Part shown: positions 34,650 to 44,633 of the stretch, one piece after another | How the letters are laid out: every line of letters begins with the position of its first letter | Position numbering within the stretch: position 1 is the stretch's first letter | DNA from: Streptomyces sp. NBC_01314 | GTDB taxonomy: Bacteria > Actinomycetota > Actinomycetes > Streptomycetales > Streptomycetaceae | Reading direction: 5' to 3' | DNA length: 64,000 nucleotides | NCBI RefSeq assembly: GCF_041435215.1 | Contig: NZ_CP108394.1 | Location: 6,758,001 to 6,822,000 of the forward strand | Position numbers and translations under genes: made by a program | The notes under the pieces: generated by a model | What the model was told of the DNA's origin: nothing | Seen by the model: only the letters and a program-made list of their open reading frames with translations | Databases searched by the model: none

Positions 34650-35024
34650 TCAGACCTCCAACTCCGCCTCGATCCGCTTCAACTGGTGCCTGGCCATGGC
34701 CAGGTTGGCCCGCTTGGCGTCGAGGACCAGGTAGAGGAAGAGGCCGTTGCCGCCGCGGCCGGTGAGCAGGCGGATCAGGTGGTACGCGTCGGACAGGGTG
34801 ATCAGGATGTCCTCGATCTCGCCCTTGAGGCCGAGGTGTTCCATGGTGCGCAGCTTGGCGCGGACGACGTCGGTGTTCCCGGCGGCGGCGACGGTGAGGT
34901 CGAACCCCTTGCTGCCGCCGATCGTGCCCAGTGCCATGCCGCTGGTGTAGTCGACCAGGGCGACGCCGGTCGCGCCCTCGATGGACGCGAGGGCCTCTTT
35001 CAGCGCGGTCTCGGTGTTGGCCAT
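34650..35024 (-). CDS. Roadblock/LC7-domain protein (third of the operon)
   Basis: A 124-residue single roadblock/LC7 domain, with the strand pairs GVALVDYTSGMALGTIGG and IEDILITLSDAYHLIRLL. These small proteins form dimers that regulate small GTPases; in Streptomyces conservons they are CvnB partners. It lies 16 bases after a second roadblock gene. No P-loop GTPase, DUF742 or sensor-kinase gene is present beside it, which sets this cluster apart from a conservon. Confidence 0.85.
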   Translation of the reverse strand: MANTETALKEALASIEGATGVALVDYTSGMALGTIGGSKGFDLTVAAAGNTDVVRAKLRTMEHLGLKGEIEDILITLSDAYHLIRLLTGRGGNGLFLYLVLDAKRANLAMARHQLKRIEAELEV

Positions 35025-35040
35025 GATGTGCGGTGTCCTT

Positions 35041-35643
35041 TCAACTCTCATTGGTGGTAGGTGCGTTGGGAGTGGTTCGAGGAGCGGTTCGGGGGGTGGG
35101 GCGTGGGGTGGTGGCGCGGGGGGTCCGGCGGGGCATGGTCGACCTGACCGTGGCCTTGGCCGGTGTCTGGGCCGAGGCGGCGGTCGTGGCCGCGCTCGCG
35201 GTCTTCGCCACCGACCGGGCCGGGCTCCTGGCGGCCGACCGGGCGTTGGCCGCGGCCGTGTCGTCCGGCCGGGGCAGGGCGTCCATCAGCTCACCGATCC
35301 GGCCGCCGGCGCGGCGGCCCTCCAGGTGCAGCCGGCCCACGTTGACCCGGTCCTGGGCCAGCAGCGTCAGCACGGCGGAGGAGCCCGCCGCGTACGTCGC
35401 CACATAGCCGTGGTCGCCGCGCAGCAGCAGTTCGCGGAGTTCGCCCCGGCCGGCGGTGTCCGCCATCCGTACGGCGACGCCGAGCGCGGCGGCGGTGAGT
35501 GCCGCCAGGCCCTCCGGTTCCACGCCGGGGGTGTCGTGGGCGAGGACCAGCCCGTCCACACTGGCCGCGAGCACGCCGGTCAACTGGGGTACACGGGCCC
35601 TCAACCGGTGCAGTTCGTCGAGGACTTCGGCCTCCGCGGCCAT
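35041..35643 (-). CDS. Roadblock/LC7-domain protein with a basic Pro/Thr-rich tail
   Basis: A 200-residue protein. Residues ~8-120 are a roadblock/LC7 domain (QLTGVLAASVDGLVLAHDT; VGRLHLEGRRAGGRIGELM). Residues ~135-200 form an Ala/Arg/Pro/Thr-rich basic tail with repeated TPRT/TPRP units. GAGGAG is about eight bases before the ATG at 35643. It is the second roadblock gene in the operon, 37 bases after the DUF4388-like gene. The tail could bind nucleic acid or the membrane surface; that is speculation from charge. Confidence 0.82.
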   Translation of the reverse strand: MAAEAEVLDELHRLRARVPQLTGVLAASVDGLVLAHDTPGVEPEGLAALTAAALGVAVRMADTAGRGELRELLLRGDHGYVATYAAGSSAVLTLLAQDRVNVGRLHLEGRRAGGRIGELMDALPRPDDTAAANARSAARSPARSVAKTASAATTAASAQTPAKATVRSTMPRRTPRATTPRPTPRTAPRTTPNAPTTNES

Positions 35644-35680
35644 GAGCAGTCTCCTCTCGGCGGGACGCTCCCGCTGCCGC

Positions 35681-36664
35681 TCAAAGGGCCTCCAGCGCAT
35701 CCCTGAGCCTTTGCAGTAGAGCCACGTCGGGGTCTGTGGTGATGAGTGGCCAAGGTGGGGCGGGGGGTGTCACCTCGCCGCCCGCCGCGGGTCCGGCAGC
35801 CGCGTCGCGGTCCGGGTCGGCCGACGGGGGGTGGGCCGACGGGGGGTGGGGCGGATCGGCCGACGGGTCGTGGCCCGGGTGGGTGACAGGGGCGGGCCCC
35901 TGGCGTGCGGGTGGGACAGGGGCCGGGCCGGTCGGAATCGGTGGTGTTCTCGCCGGGCTGCGCCGGGTCGCGGATATGAGGCCCGCGGCCGTCAGCCGCC
36001 GTACGTCCACGAGGGTGTGGAAAGCCGGGCGCCCCAGGGTCAGGGAGATCTCGGCGGCCGTGCGGACGCCGTCCACCTGGCCGAGTACGGCTCCCTGGCG
36101 GGCCGGGACCGGCGGGCCGTCCAGGCCGCGGGCCCTGACCAGGGGGGCGTCGTCCGTCGCCGGGTCGGGCCAGATGCGGTGCAGCAGGTCGCGGCGGCGC
36201 CGGGCCTCACGCTCCACCGTGGCCACCGGCACCGGGCGGATCGGTCCCAGCCAGTGCGCGGCCCCGTAACGGAAGCTGGCCGGCGCGCTGCTCGGGCCGA
36301 GGACGAAGTACGCCGCGTCGAAGAGCGCCCCCGCGTGGCACAGCTCCAGCGCGCCCCGGGCGACCCGGCCGCTGTCCACGAGGAACCGCCCGACCCGCAG
36401 CCCGGCCCCGGCCGTGTCGACCGCTTCCCGCCAGCCGTCGGCGTCCAGCATGCCGCCGGTGGTGAGCAGCACGTCCAGGCCCGGTGACCGGGGGCTCTCG
36501 GCGTGCACGACCTCGCCCTCGGACAGATACAGCGAACCGCTCTCGCGCAGCAGTACGCCGGTGGCCCGCTCGGCGGCGAGCCGGCTCAGCATCGGGGAGA
36601 CGGCCTGCCGGAAGTGCTCACCGCGCACGGGCAGCGGAGGCGCCGGTGTGGTGATCACGCTCAT
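35681..36664 (-). CDS. DUF4388/PatA-N-like effector protein
   Basis: A 327-residue protein. The first ~170 residues have the DUF4388 pattern: a short strand pair GVLLRESGSLYLSEGEVVHA, then a helix-rich domain. Residues ~180-240 look like a small winged-helix module (GVRTAAEISLTLGRPAFHTL, DVRRLTAAGLIS). A Pro-rich stretch (~245-305) precedes a short C-terminal helix. In other bacteria DUF4388 proteins occur with roadblock/MglB and gliding or pili regulators. The ATG overlaps the upstream roadblock stop (ATGA, 36661-36664). The family call is moderate. Confidence 0.6.
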   Translation of the reverse strand: MSVITTPAPPLPVRGEHFRQAVSPMLSRLAAERATGVLLRESGSLYLSEGEVVHAESPRSPGLDVLLTTGGMLDADGWREAVDTAGAGLRVGRFLVDSGRVARGALELCHAGALFDAAYFVLGPSSAPASFRYGAAHWLGPIRPVPVATVEREARRRRDLLHRIWPDPATDDAPLVRARGLDGPPVPARQGAVLGQVDGVRTAAEISLTLGRPAFHTLVDVRRLTAAGLISATRRSPARTPPIPTGPAPVPPARQGPAPVTHPGHDPSADPPHPPSAHPPSADPDRDAAAGPAAGGEVTPPAPPWPLITTDPDVALLQRLRDALEAL

Positions 36665-37059
36665 GCCAGCACCAGCCGTCCCGCCATCTCTCCGAGCCGG
36701 ATCCGGGCCAGCGCGAGGTTGCCGTCCGAACGGGCCAGCCACAGATGCAGGAACACACTGCTGTCGAACGTCGTCCGCACGAACCGCAGCACGTGGTACG
36801 TGTCCCGGTTGCTGACGATCAGGTCCTCGACCGGCAGATCCGCCCCGGACCAGTCGGAACCCTCCTCCGGCGCGAACGCCCGGTGTTCCGCCGCGAGCCG
36901 CGCCAGTTCCGCCGCCTCCGCCGCGGTCGTCTCGTGGTCACCGCCGGGGGCCTCCCCGACCGTGCCCAGCGCCAGTCCGCTGGTCCAGTCGACCACCGCG
37001 GCGCCCAGGGCACCGGGCAGCCTCATGGCCTCCACCAGACACTCGTCGATTCCGGGCAC
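36661..37059 (-). CDS. Roadblock/LC7-domain protein (first of the operon)
   Basis: A 132-residue roadblock/LC7 domain: GALGAAVVDWTSGLALGTVG, an acidic Glu/Ala helix, and VEDLIVSNRDTYHVLRFV. The GTG at 37059 is the start; GGAGG lies about ten bases upstream. It opens a four-gene minus-strand operon (roadblock, DUF4388-like, roadblock, roadblock). It shares architecture with the gene at 34650-35024, so the two probably derive from duplication. Confidence 0.85.
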   Translation of the reverse strand: MPGIDECLVEAMRLPGALGAAVVDWTSGLALGTVGEAPGGDHETTAAEAAELARLAAEHRAFAPEEGSDWSGADLPVEDLIVSNRDTYHVLRFVRTTFDSSVFLHLWLARSDGNLALARIRLGEMAGRLVLA

Positions 37060-37443
37060 CGTGGCTCCCCCTCCTGCCTGCGGTTCGGCTGAGTGACGCA
37101 GACGCTACGCAACGTGTGCGCGAGGGGTGAGCGATCTGGCATTTTCCAGCGGAACATGCGGACAGGCGACTAAGGTAGGTCGACTTGCCTGGTTTTCACC
37201 GCTGTTGAGACCCGGGAGGCACGCCGGTGCGCTGAGGTGGGCCTATGCGGCCGAACCGCATACCGGGCGCGGGCGAGGCGCCGGGCGTCAATCATTCTGG
37301 GGGGCGTGAGGGGCGCAGGTTGGGGAGCGGTTGCTCCTGCCGGGCGCCGCCAAGTCCTTCGGGGGCGTGGGGAACCGCGCGATCAGCGGCAGCCAACCCG
37401 CAGCAGCCCCACCACGGTTCCCGCCCGAACTCGAAGGCGACGG
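37060..37443. repeat. Intergenic region with dispersed repeat copy B (37358-37410)
   Basis: The 384-bp gap between the roadblock operon start and the PLP decarboxylase stop, both on the minus strand, has no gene. It contains a degenerate copy of the dispersed repeat (GGGGGCGTGGGGAACCGCGCGATCAG type) close to the decarboxylase stop. The roadblock operon promoter must lie between 37060 and about 37250; no convincing boxes were seen. Confidence 0.5.
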
Positions 37444-38868
37444 TCAGAGCCCCAGCAGCCCCGACCTCTCCACTCCCCCCGCCTCGGCCACGATCTCCTC
37501 CACGCTCTGCGCCCGCCGCACCACCGCGAACCGCGTTCCCCGCTCCCCGGGCGCGTACCCGTAGATCCCGGGCCGCGGCAGGGAGTTGTACGCGTAGTGG
37601 TGCGCGAAGTAGTACGCCCCGGTGTCCAGCGCGGCGGCATGATCACCCGGCTCCAGAAGCGGCAGCGCCCGCCCCTGCGCCAGCAGGTCCCCCGCGAAAC
37701 AGGCGGGCCCCGCCACGTCCTGCACCACCACGGGCCCGCTCTTCACCCGGCCCTTCCCGTCGTACGCCGCGATCCGCAACGGCCACGCCCCCGGCACGTA
37801 CACCGTCCGCGTCGCCACCTGCACCCCGGCATGGGTGACCGCGATGGCCCGCCCGCCCGCGCTCTTCGTGTACTCCACGCGGGCGACGATCGTCCCGTGC
37901 TTCGCGAGCAGCGACCTCCCGAACTCGGTCACCAGCCCGTACCGCCCGTCGAACAGCCCCGGCACCGCCTCCGCCAGCAGCCGTGCGTACTGCTCGTACG
38001 TCGGTGTCGCCGCCTCCGAGGCGAAGTTCACCGGCAGCCCGCCACCGATGTCGATCGTGTCGATCTGCCGCCGCCCGATCCGCCGGTTGATCTCCTCCGC
38101 CAGCTCGTACGTCTCGGTGATCCCCCGTGTCATCAGCGACAGCGGCATCCCCTGCGACCCGGTGTGCGCGTGCAGCCGGCTCAGCCAGGGGCGGTCCAGA
38201 TACGCCCGTACGACCCACTCCCGGGCGCCCTCGTCGCGGAGCGCCACCCCGAACTTCGACGTGGCCGTCGCCGTGGACAGCGCGTCGATCGCGCCGGCGC
38301 CGACCTGCGGGTTCACCCGGATGCCGAGAGGGGAGCGGGTGGTGGCCGACCGGACGAGCGCGTCGACGCGGTCCAGCTCCTGCGGATTGTCCGCGTTGAC
38401 CGCGATGCCCAGCGCCAGCGCCTCCCGCAGCTCGGCCAAGGTCTTGGCGGGAGAGTCCAGCACGGTGTGCTTCGGCGACACCCCGGCCGCCCGCGCCAGG
38501 GCCAGCTCCCCGGCGCTCGCCACCTCCGCGCCGATCCCCGCCTCGCGCAGCAGCCGCAGGACGGGCACGAGCGGCGTCGCCTTCACCGCGAACGCGTGCA
38601 GCACGGGTGTCCCGGGCGCCGTCACCGCGTCGAACGCCCTTCGCAGCGCCCCCGCCGAGGCCCGGATCCCGGTCACGTCGAGGAGCGCGACGACCGGGGT
38701 GCCGGGGCCGAGCAGTCCCTGCTCCACCGCCGCCCGCACGGCCTCGTCCCGCCGGGTGGCCCGCTCACCGTCGGTGTCGAACAGCCGCAGCGTGCGCTCG
38801 CTGTCCTCCTCGTCCTGCGGGTGGGCCCGGCCCCCGGCCGGACCGTCTCCCACGGTCCCGTTCGTCAC
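37444..38868 (-). CDS. Fold-type III PLP decarboxylase, diaminopimelate decarboxylase-like
   Basis: A 474-residue enzyme. The PLP Lys is in HAFAVKATPLVPVL. The glycine-rich phosphate loop is IDIGGGLPV, HAHTGSQG carries the ring-stacking His, and CFAGDLLAQ and GAYYFAHHYAYN complete the active site. This is the alanine-racemase-barrel decarboxylase family (DAP, ornithine or arginine decarboxylase). It is longer at the N-terminus than LysA, and the catalytic Cys box reads C-F-A-G-D rather than the usual C-E-S-G/S-D. The GTG at 38868 is the chosen start. It is divergent from hutU over 164 bp. The amino-acid substrate is unknown. Confidence 0.82.
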   Translation of the reverse strand: MTNGTVGDGPAGGRAHPQDEEDSERTLRLFDTDGERATRRDEAVRAAVEQGLLGPGTPVVALLDVTGIRASAGALRRAFDAVTAPGTPVLHAFAVKATPLVPVLRLLREAGIGAEVASAGELALARAAGVSPKHTVLDSPAKTLAELREALALGIAVNADNPQELDRVDALVRSATTRSPLGIRVNPQVGAGAIDALSTATATSKFGVALRDEGAREWVVRAYLDRPWLSRLHAHTGSQGMPLSLMTRGITETYELAEEINRRIGRRQIDTIDIGGGLPVNFASEAATPTYEQYARLLAEAVPGLFDGRYGLVTEFGRSLLAKHGTIVARVEYTKSAGGRAIAVTHAGVQVATRTVYVPGAWPLRIAAYDGKGRVKSGPVVVQDVAGPACFAGDLLAQGRALPLLEPGDHAAALDTGAYYFAHHYAYNSLPRPGIYGYAPGERGTRFAVVRRAQSVEEIVAEAGGVERSGLLGL

Positions 38869-38970
38869 GTCTCCCTCTCTTCCCCCGCTGTCGCGCAGTC
38901 GTCCGAGCCCATGGGGCCACTGTGTCCAGCCAAACATCCACGGCGTGCGGTCGCTGGCCCTACCGCCGTA

Positions 38971-39007
38971 TTGACTAGTTCTATTCATCAAGTCAGGATG
39001 TGAATAG
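38971..39007 (+). promoter_or_regulatory. hutU promoter with overlapping dyad
   Basis: TTGACT (38971-38976) and CAGGAT (38994-38999) are 17 bases apart and fit a vegetative promoter for hutU, whose GTG is at 39033. An inverted repeat CTATTCA (38981-38987) / TGAATAG (39001-39007) spans the -10 region, in a short AT-rich island. A repressor there would block hutU transcription. Confidence 0.5.
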
Positions 39008-39032
39008 TTGCTGTAAAACGAGGAGGCAGACC

Positions 39033-40693
<1,661 letters not shown>

Positions 40694-40697
<4 letters not shown>

Positions 40698-41971
40698 CCC
40701 GGACCCGGCCCGTGGTGGGTGGTGGCGGCGCGGGGCCCGTCTCCGGCGGTGCCTCCTTCCACGAGATGTGGCGGGAGCTCGAGCCCATCGGGCGGCACCC
40801 CGACTCCGGTGGATACCGCCGGTTCGCCTGGACCGCCGCCGACGCGGACTGCCGGGCCTGGTTCGAGGAGCAGGCCAGGGACCGGGGGCTGGGCTACGAG
40901 GTCGACCGGAACGGCAACCAGTGGGCCTGGCTCGGGAATCCGGCCGCCGGGGACGCCGTGGTCACCGGATCGCATCTCGACTCCGTGCCCGACGGCGGCG
41001 CCTTCGACGGGCCCCTCGGTGTCGTGTCGTCCTTCGCCGCGCTCGACGAACTGCGGGCCCGGGAAGCGCGGTTCGACAAGCCGTTGGGGATCGTGAACTT
41101 CGGTGATGAGGAAGGCGCGCGGTTCGGGCTGGCCTGCGTGGGGTCACGGCTGGCCGCCGGGCAGCTGACAGTCGAGCAGGCGGGTCGGCTGACCGACGGC
41201 GACGGGGTCACGTTGCCCCGGGCGATGGAGGCCGCCGGGTACGACCCGGAGGGCATCGGGCCCGATCCGGAACGGCTCGCGCGGATCGGGGCGTTCGTCG
41301 AGCTGCATGTCGAGCAGGGACGGGCCCTGGACCTGTCCCGGAACGCCGTCGGGATCGCCAGCGCCATCTGGCCGCACGGGCGGTGGCGGTTCGACTTCCG
41401 GGGCGAGGCGAACCACGCCGGGACGACCCGGCTCGTCGACCGCCGTGACCCCATGCTGTCCTACGCGGAGACCGTGCTGGCGGCCCGGCGCGAGGCGCGG
41501 CTCGCCGGAGCGGTGGCCACCTTCGGCAAGATCTCCGTCGAGCCGAACGGCGTCAACGCCATCCCCTCCCTCGTGCGCGGCTGGCTCGACTCCCGAGCCG
41601 AGGACCAGGCGACCCTGGACACGGTCGTCGGCGCGATCGAGGAGGCGGCCCGTGACTTCGCCCAGGAGCACGGCATCGCACTCGACGTCGTCCGGGAGTC
41701 CTTCACCCCCGTCGTCGAGTTCGAGCACGCGCTGCGGGACGAGATCGCCCGCATCCTGGGCCGGGACACGGCGGGTCTGAAGGTGCCGGTGCTCGGGACC
41801 GGCGCCGGACACGACGCCGGCATCCTCTCCGGGACCGTCCCGACCGCCATGCTGTTCGTGCGCAACCCGACAGGCGTCTCGCACTCCCCGGCCGAGCACG
41901 CCGCCGAGGACGACTGCCTGGCCGGGGTGACCGCGCTCGCCGACGTACTGGAAGGGCTGGCCCGCAGGTGA
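40694..41971 (+). CDS. M20-family amidohydrolase (allantoate-amidohydrolase-like), candidate N-formylglutamate deformylase
   Basis: A 425-residue di-zinc hydrolase of the allantoate amidohydrolase / N-carbamoyl amino-acid hydrolase group. Metal ligands are His and Asp in [18 protein letters not shown], Glu in FGDEEGARF, His in [10 protein letters not shown] and His in VSHSPAEH. The central dimerisation insert is present ([14 protein letters not shown]). It overlaps hutU and hutF by 4 bases each, so it belongs to histidine degradation. Streptomyces break formiminoglutamate down through N-formylglutamate, yet no recognisable HutG is present. This enzyme is the natural candidate for that step (inference). 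Confidence 0.85.
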
Positions 41972-43323
41972 CGGAGACGACCTACTGGCTCGAACACGCC
42001 TGGTTCGGCACCCATGTGGAGCCGGGTGTGACCCTGACCGTGGCCGCGGAGGGCACCCCCCGAGCGGGCCGCATCACCGCCGTGCGCATCGAGACGCCCA
42101 CCCCACCCCCGGGCGCGGTCGTCCTGCGCGGCCTCACCCTGCCCGGCCTCGCCAACGCCCACAGCCACGCCTTCCACCGCGCCCTGCGCGGCACCGTCCA
42201 GGTCGGCTCGGGCACCTTCTGGACCTGGCGCGAGGTCATGTACCGGGTGGCGGACCGGCTGACCCCGGACACGTACCACGCCCTCGCGCGGGCCGTGTAC
42301 GCGGAGATGGCACTGGCCGGGATCACGGCGGTGGGCGAGTTCCACTACGTGCACCATGCCCCCGGCGGCACCCCCTACGCCGATCCGAACGCCATGGGGG
42401 AGGCGCTCATCGAGGCCGCCGCCGAGGCAGGCATCCGGATCACCCTCCTCGACACGGTCTACCTCTCCGCCGGCTTCGGCAAGGCGCCCGACCACCACCA
42501 GCTCCGCTTCTCCGACGACACGGCGGAGGCCTGGGCGGAACGCTGTTCAGTTCTCAAGGACCGGGATCACGCGCGGATCGGTGCGGCCGTCCACTCCGTA
42601 CGGGCCGTGCCGGCCGGACAGTTGGCGACCGTGGCGAGGTGGGCCGAGGAGCGGCGGGCCCCGCTGCATGTGCACCTGTCGGAGCAGACGGCGGAGAACG
42701 ACGCCTGCCACGAGGCACACGGCCGCACCCCCGCCCGGCTCCTCGCCGACCACGGTGTCCTGGGCCCCCGCACGACCGGCGTCCACAACACCCACCTCAC
42801 CGACGAGGACATCGCCCTGATCGGCGGCAGCGGCACCGGCACCTGCATGTGCCCCACGACCGAACGGGACCTCGCGGACGGCATCGGACCGGCTGTCGCC
42901 CTGCAACGGGCGGGCTCCCCGCTCTCCCTCGGCTCCGACAGCCACGCCGTCATCGACCTGCTCGAAGAGGCGCGCGCGATGGAGCTGAACGAGCGGCTGC
43001 GCACCCGTACGCGCGGTCACTGGACGGCGGTGGCCCTCCTGCGGGCGGCCTCGGCCGACGGCCACGCGGCGATCGGCTGGGACGACGCCGGTGCCCTGGA
43101 GACGGGCGCGCTCGCCGACTTCACCACGATCGCGCTCGACTCGGTCAGGACAGCGGGGCCGCTTCCACGGCTCGGCGCGGAGACGGCGGTATTCGCCGCG
43201 TCGGCAGCGGACGTGTCGCACACGGTCGTGGGAGGTCGGCACGTCGTACGGGACGGGGCGCACGCGCTCGTACCGGATGTGCCGAAAGCCCTCGCGGACG
43301 CCGTCGAAGCACTGCGCGGATGA
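41968..43323 (+). CDS. hutF: Formimidoylglutamate deiminase
   Basis: A 451-residue amidohydrolase-superfamily enzyme. It deiminates N-formimino-L-glutamate to N-formyl-L-glutamate and ammonia. The metal HxH is in [13 protein letters not shown]. Further ligands are in [13 protein letters not shown] and the Asp in [15 protein letters not shown]; the [10 protein letters not shown] segment is typical of HutF. It starts at the GTG at 41968, overlapping the M20 gene by 4 bases. Its product needs a deformylase, for which the M20 protein is proposed. Confidence 0.93.
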   Translation: MTETTYWLEHAWFGTHVEPGVTLTVAAEGTPRAGRITAVRIETPTPPPGAVVLRGLTLPGLANAHSHAFHRALRGTVQVGSGTFWTWREVMYRVADRLTPDTYHALARAVYAEMALAGITAVGEFHYVHHAPGGTPYADPNAMGEALIEAAAEAGIRITLLDTVYLSAGFGKAPDHHQLRFSDDTAEAWAERCSVLKDRDHARIGAAVHSVRAVPAGQLATVARWAEERRAPLHVHLSEQTAENDACHEAHGRTPARLLADHGVLGPRTTGVHNTHLTDEDIALIGGSGTGTCMCPTTERDLADGIGPAVALQRAGSPLSLGSDSHAVIDLLEEARAMELNERLRTRTRGHWTAVALLRAASADGHAAIGWDDAGALETGALADFTTIALDSVRTAGPLPRLGAETAVFAASAADVSHTVVGGRHVVRDGAHALVPDVPKALADAVEALRG

Positions 43324-43412
43324 CCCCCGTCCGCCCGCCCACACCGCCGGCCCCCGATCCGGCAGCATCCCCCGACCCCGACCCCACCGCCGACCAGGCC
43401 ACCAAGGACGCC

Positions 43413-44627
43413 ATGAGCAGCCCGACGACCGTCAGCCCCGCCGACTCAGCGAGCACCGCGAGCACACTCATCACCAACATCGCTGCCCTGGTCACCAACG
43501 ACCCCTCCCTCGGCGACAGATCCCCCCTCGGACTGATCCAGGACGCGGCCGTCGTCATCGACGGTGAACGCATCGCGTGGACCGGTGATCAAAGAAAAGC
43601 ACCCGCCACTGACAATCGGGTCGACGCCGGTGGGCGGGCGGTGATCCCGGGCTTCGTGGACTCCCACTCCCACCTCGTCTTCGCAGGCGACCGGACCGCC
43701 GAGTTCAACGCCCGCATGTCCGGCCGGGCCTACAGCGCGGGCGGCATCCGCACGACCGTCGCCGCCACCCGCGCCGCCACCGACGGAGAACTGGAGGCCA
43801 ACCTCACCCGTTACCTCCGCGAGGCACTCCGCCAGGGCACCACCACCTTCGAGACGAAGTCCGGCTACGGCCTGACCGTCGAGGACGAGGCGCGGGCGCT
43901 GCGCATCGCCGCCGCCCACACCGACGAGGTCACCTACCTCGGCGCCCACATCGTGTCCCCCGACCACGCCGAGGACCCCGCCGCCTACGTCGCCCTCGTC
44001 ACCGGCGAGATGCTCGACGCCTGCGCCCCGTACGCCCGTTGGATCGACGTCTTCTGCGAGAAGGGCGCCTTCGACGGCGACCAGGCCCGCGCGATCCTCA
44101 CGGCGGGCAGGGCCAAGGGCCTGCACCCGCGCATCCACGCCAACCAGCTCTCGTACGGCCCCGGCGTCCGGCTGGCCGTGGAACTGGACGCGGCGAGCGC
44201 GGACCACTGCACGCACCTCACCGACGCCGACGTGGACGCCCTCGCGAACAGCCGGACGGTCGCCACCCTGCTTCCCGGCGCCGAGTTCTCCACCCGCGCC
44301 CAGTGGCCGGACGCCCGCCGTCTCCTGGACGCGGGCGTCACCGTGGCCCTCTCGACGGACTGCAACCCGGGGTCGTCGTTCACGTCGTCCGTTCCCTTCT
44401 GCGTCGCGCTCGCCGTACGGGACATGGGGATGACGCCGGACGAGGCGGTCTGGTCGGCCACGGCGGGGGGCGCGCGGGCGCTTCGCCGCGACGACGTCGG
44501 CCGGCTCACGCCGGGCGCGTACGCCGATCTCGCGCTGCTGGACGCGCCCAGCCACGTCCACCTCGCCTACCGGCCGGGAGTACCCCTGGTCACGGGCGTG
44601 TGGCGCAGGGGCGTTCGGGTGGTCTGA
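43413..44627 (+). CDS. hutI: Imidazolonepropionase
   Basis: A 404-residue metal-dependent amidohydrolase. It opens 4-imidazolone-5-propionate to N-formimino-L-glutamate. Motifs are [14 protein letters not shown] (metal HxH), [22 protein letters not shown] and [17 protein letters not shown] chose the ATG at 43413, which has AAGGA just upstream and gives the usual family length. An ATG at 43320 that overlaps the hutF stop (ATGA) would add a Pro/Asp-rich 31-residue extension. The coupling signature makes that alternative credible. It ends 6 bases from the convergent ricin-domain gene, with no terminator between. Confidence 0.93.
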   Translation: MSSPTTVSPADSASTASTLITNIAALVTNDPSLGDRSPLGLIQDAAVVIDGERIAWTGDQRKAPATDNRVDAGGRAVIPGFVDSHSHLVFAGDRTAEFNARMSGRAYSAGGIRTTVAATRAATDGELEANLTRYLREALRQGTTTFETKSGYGLTVEDEARALRIAAAHTDEVTYLGAHIVSPDHAEDPAAYVALVTGEMLDACAPYARWIDVFCEKGAFDGDQARAILTAGRAKGLHPRIHANQLSYGPGVRLAVELDAASADHCTHLTDADVDALANSRTVATLLPGAEFSTRAQWPDARRLLDAGVTVALSTDCNPGSSFTSSVPFCVALAVRDMGMTPDEAVWSATAGGARALRRDDVGRLTPGAYADLALLDAPSHVHLAYRPGVPLVTGVWRRGVRVV

Positions 44628-44633
44628 CCGGCC

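Noticed and set aside
43320..43412. Upstream ATG of hutI that overlaps the hutF stop
   Set aside because: It would add a Pro/Asp-rich tail absent from imidazolonepropionases. It is kept as an alternative in the hutI entry because the overlap is typical of this operon.
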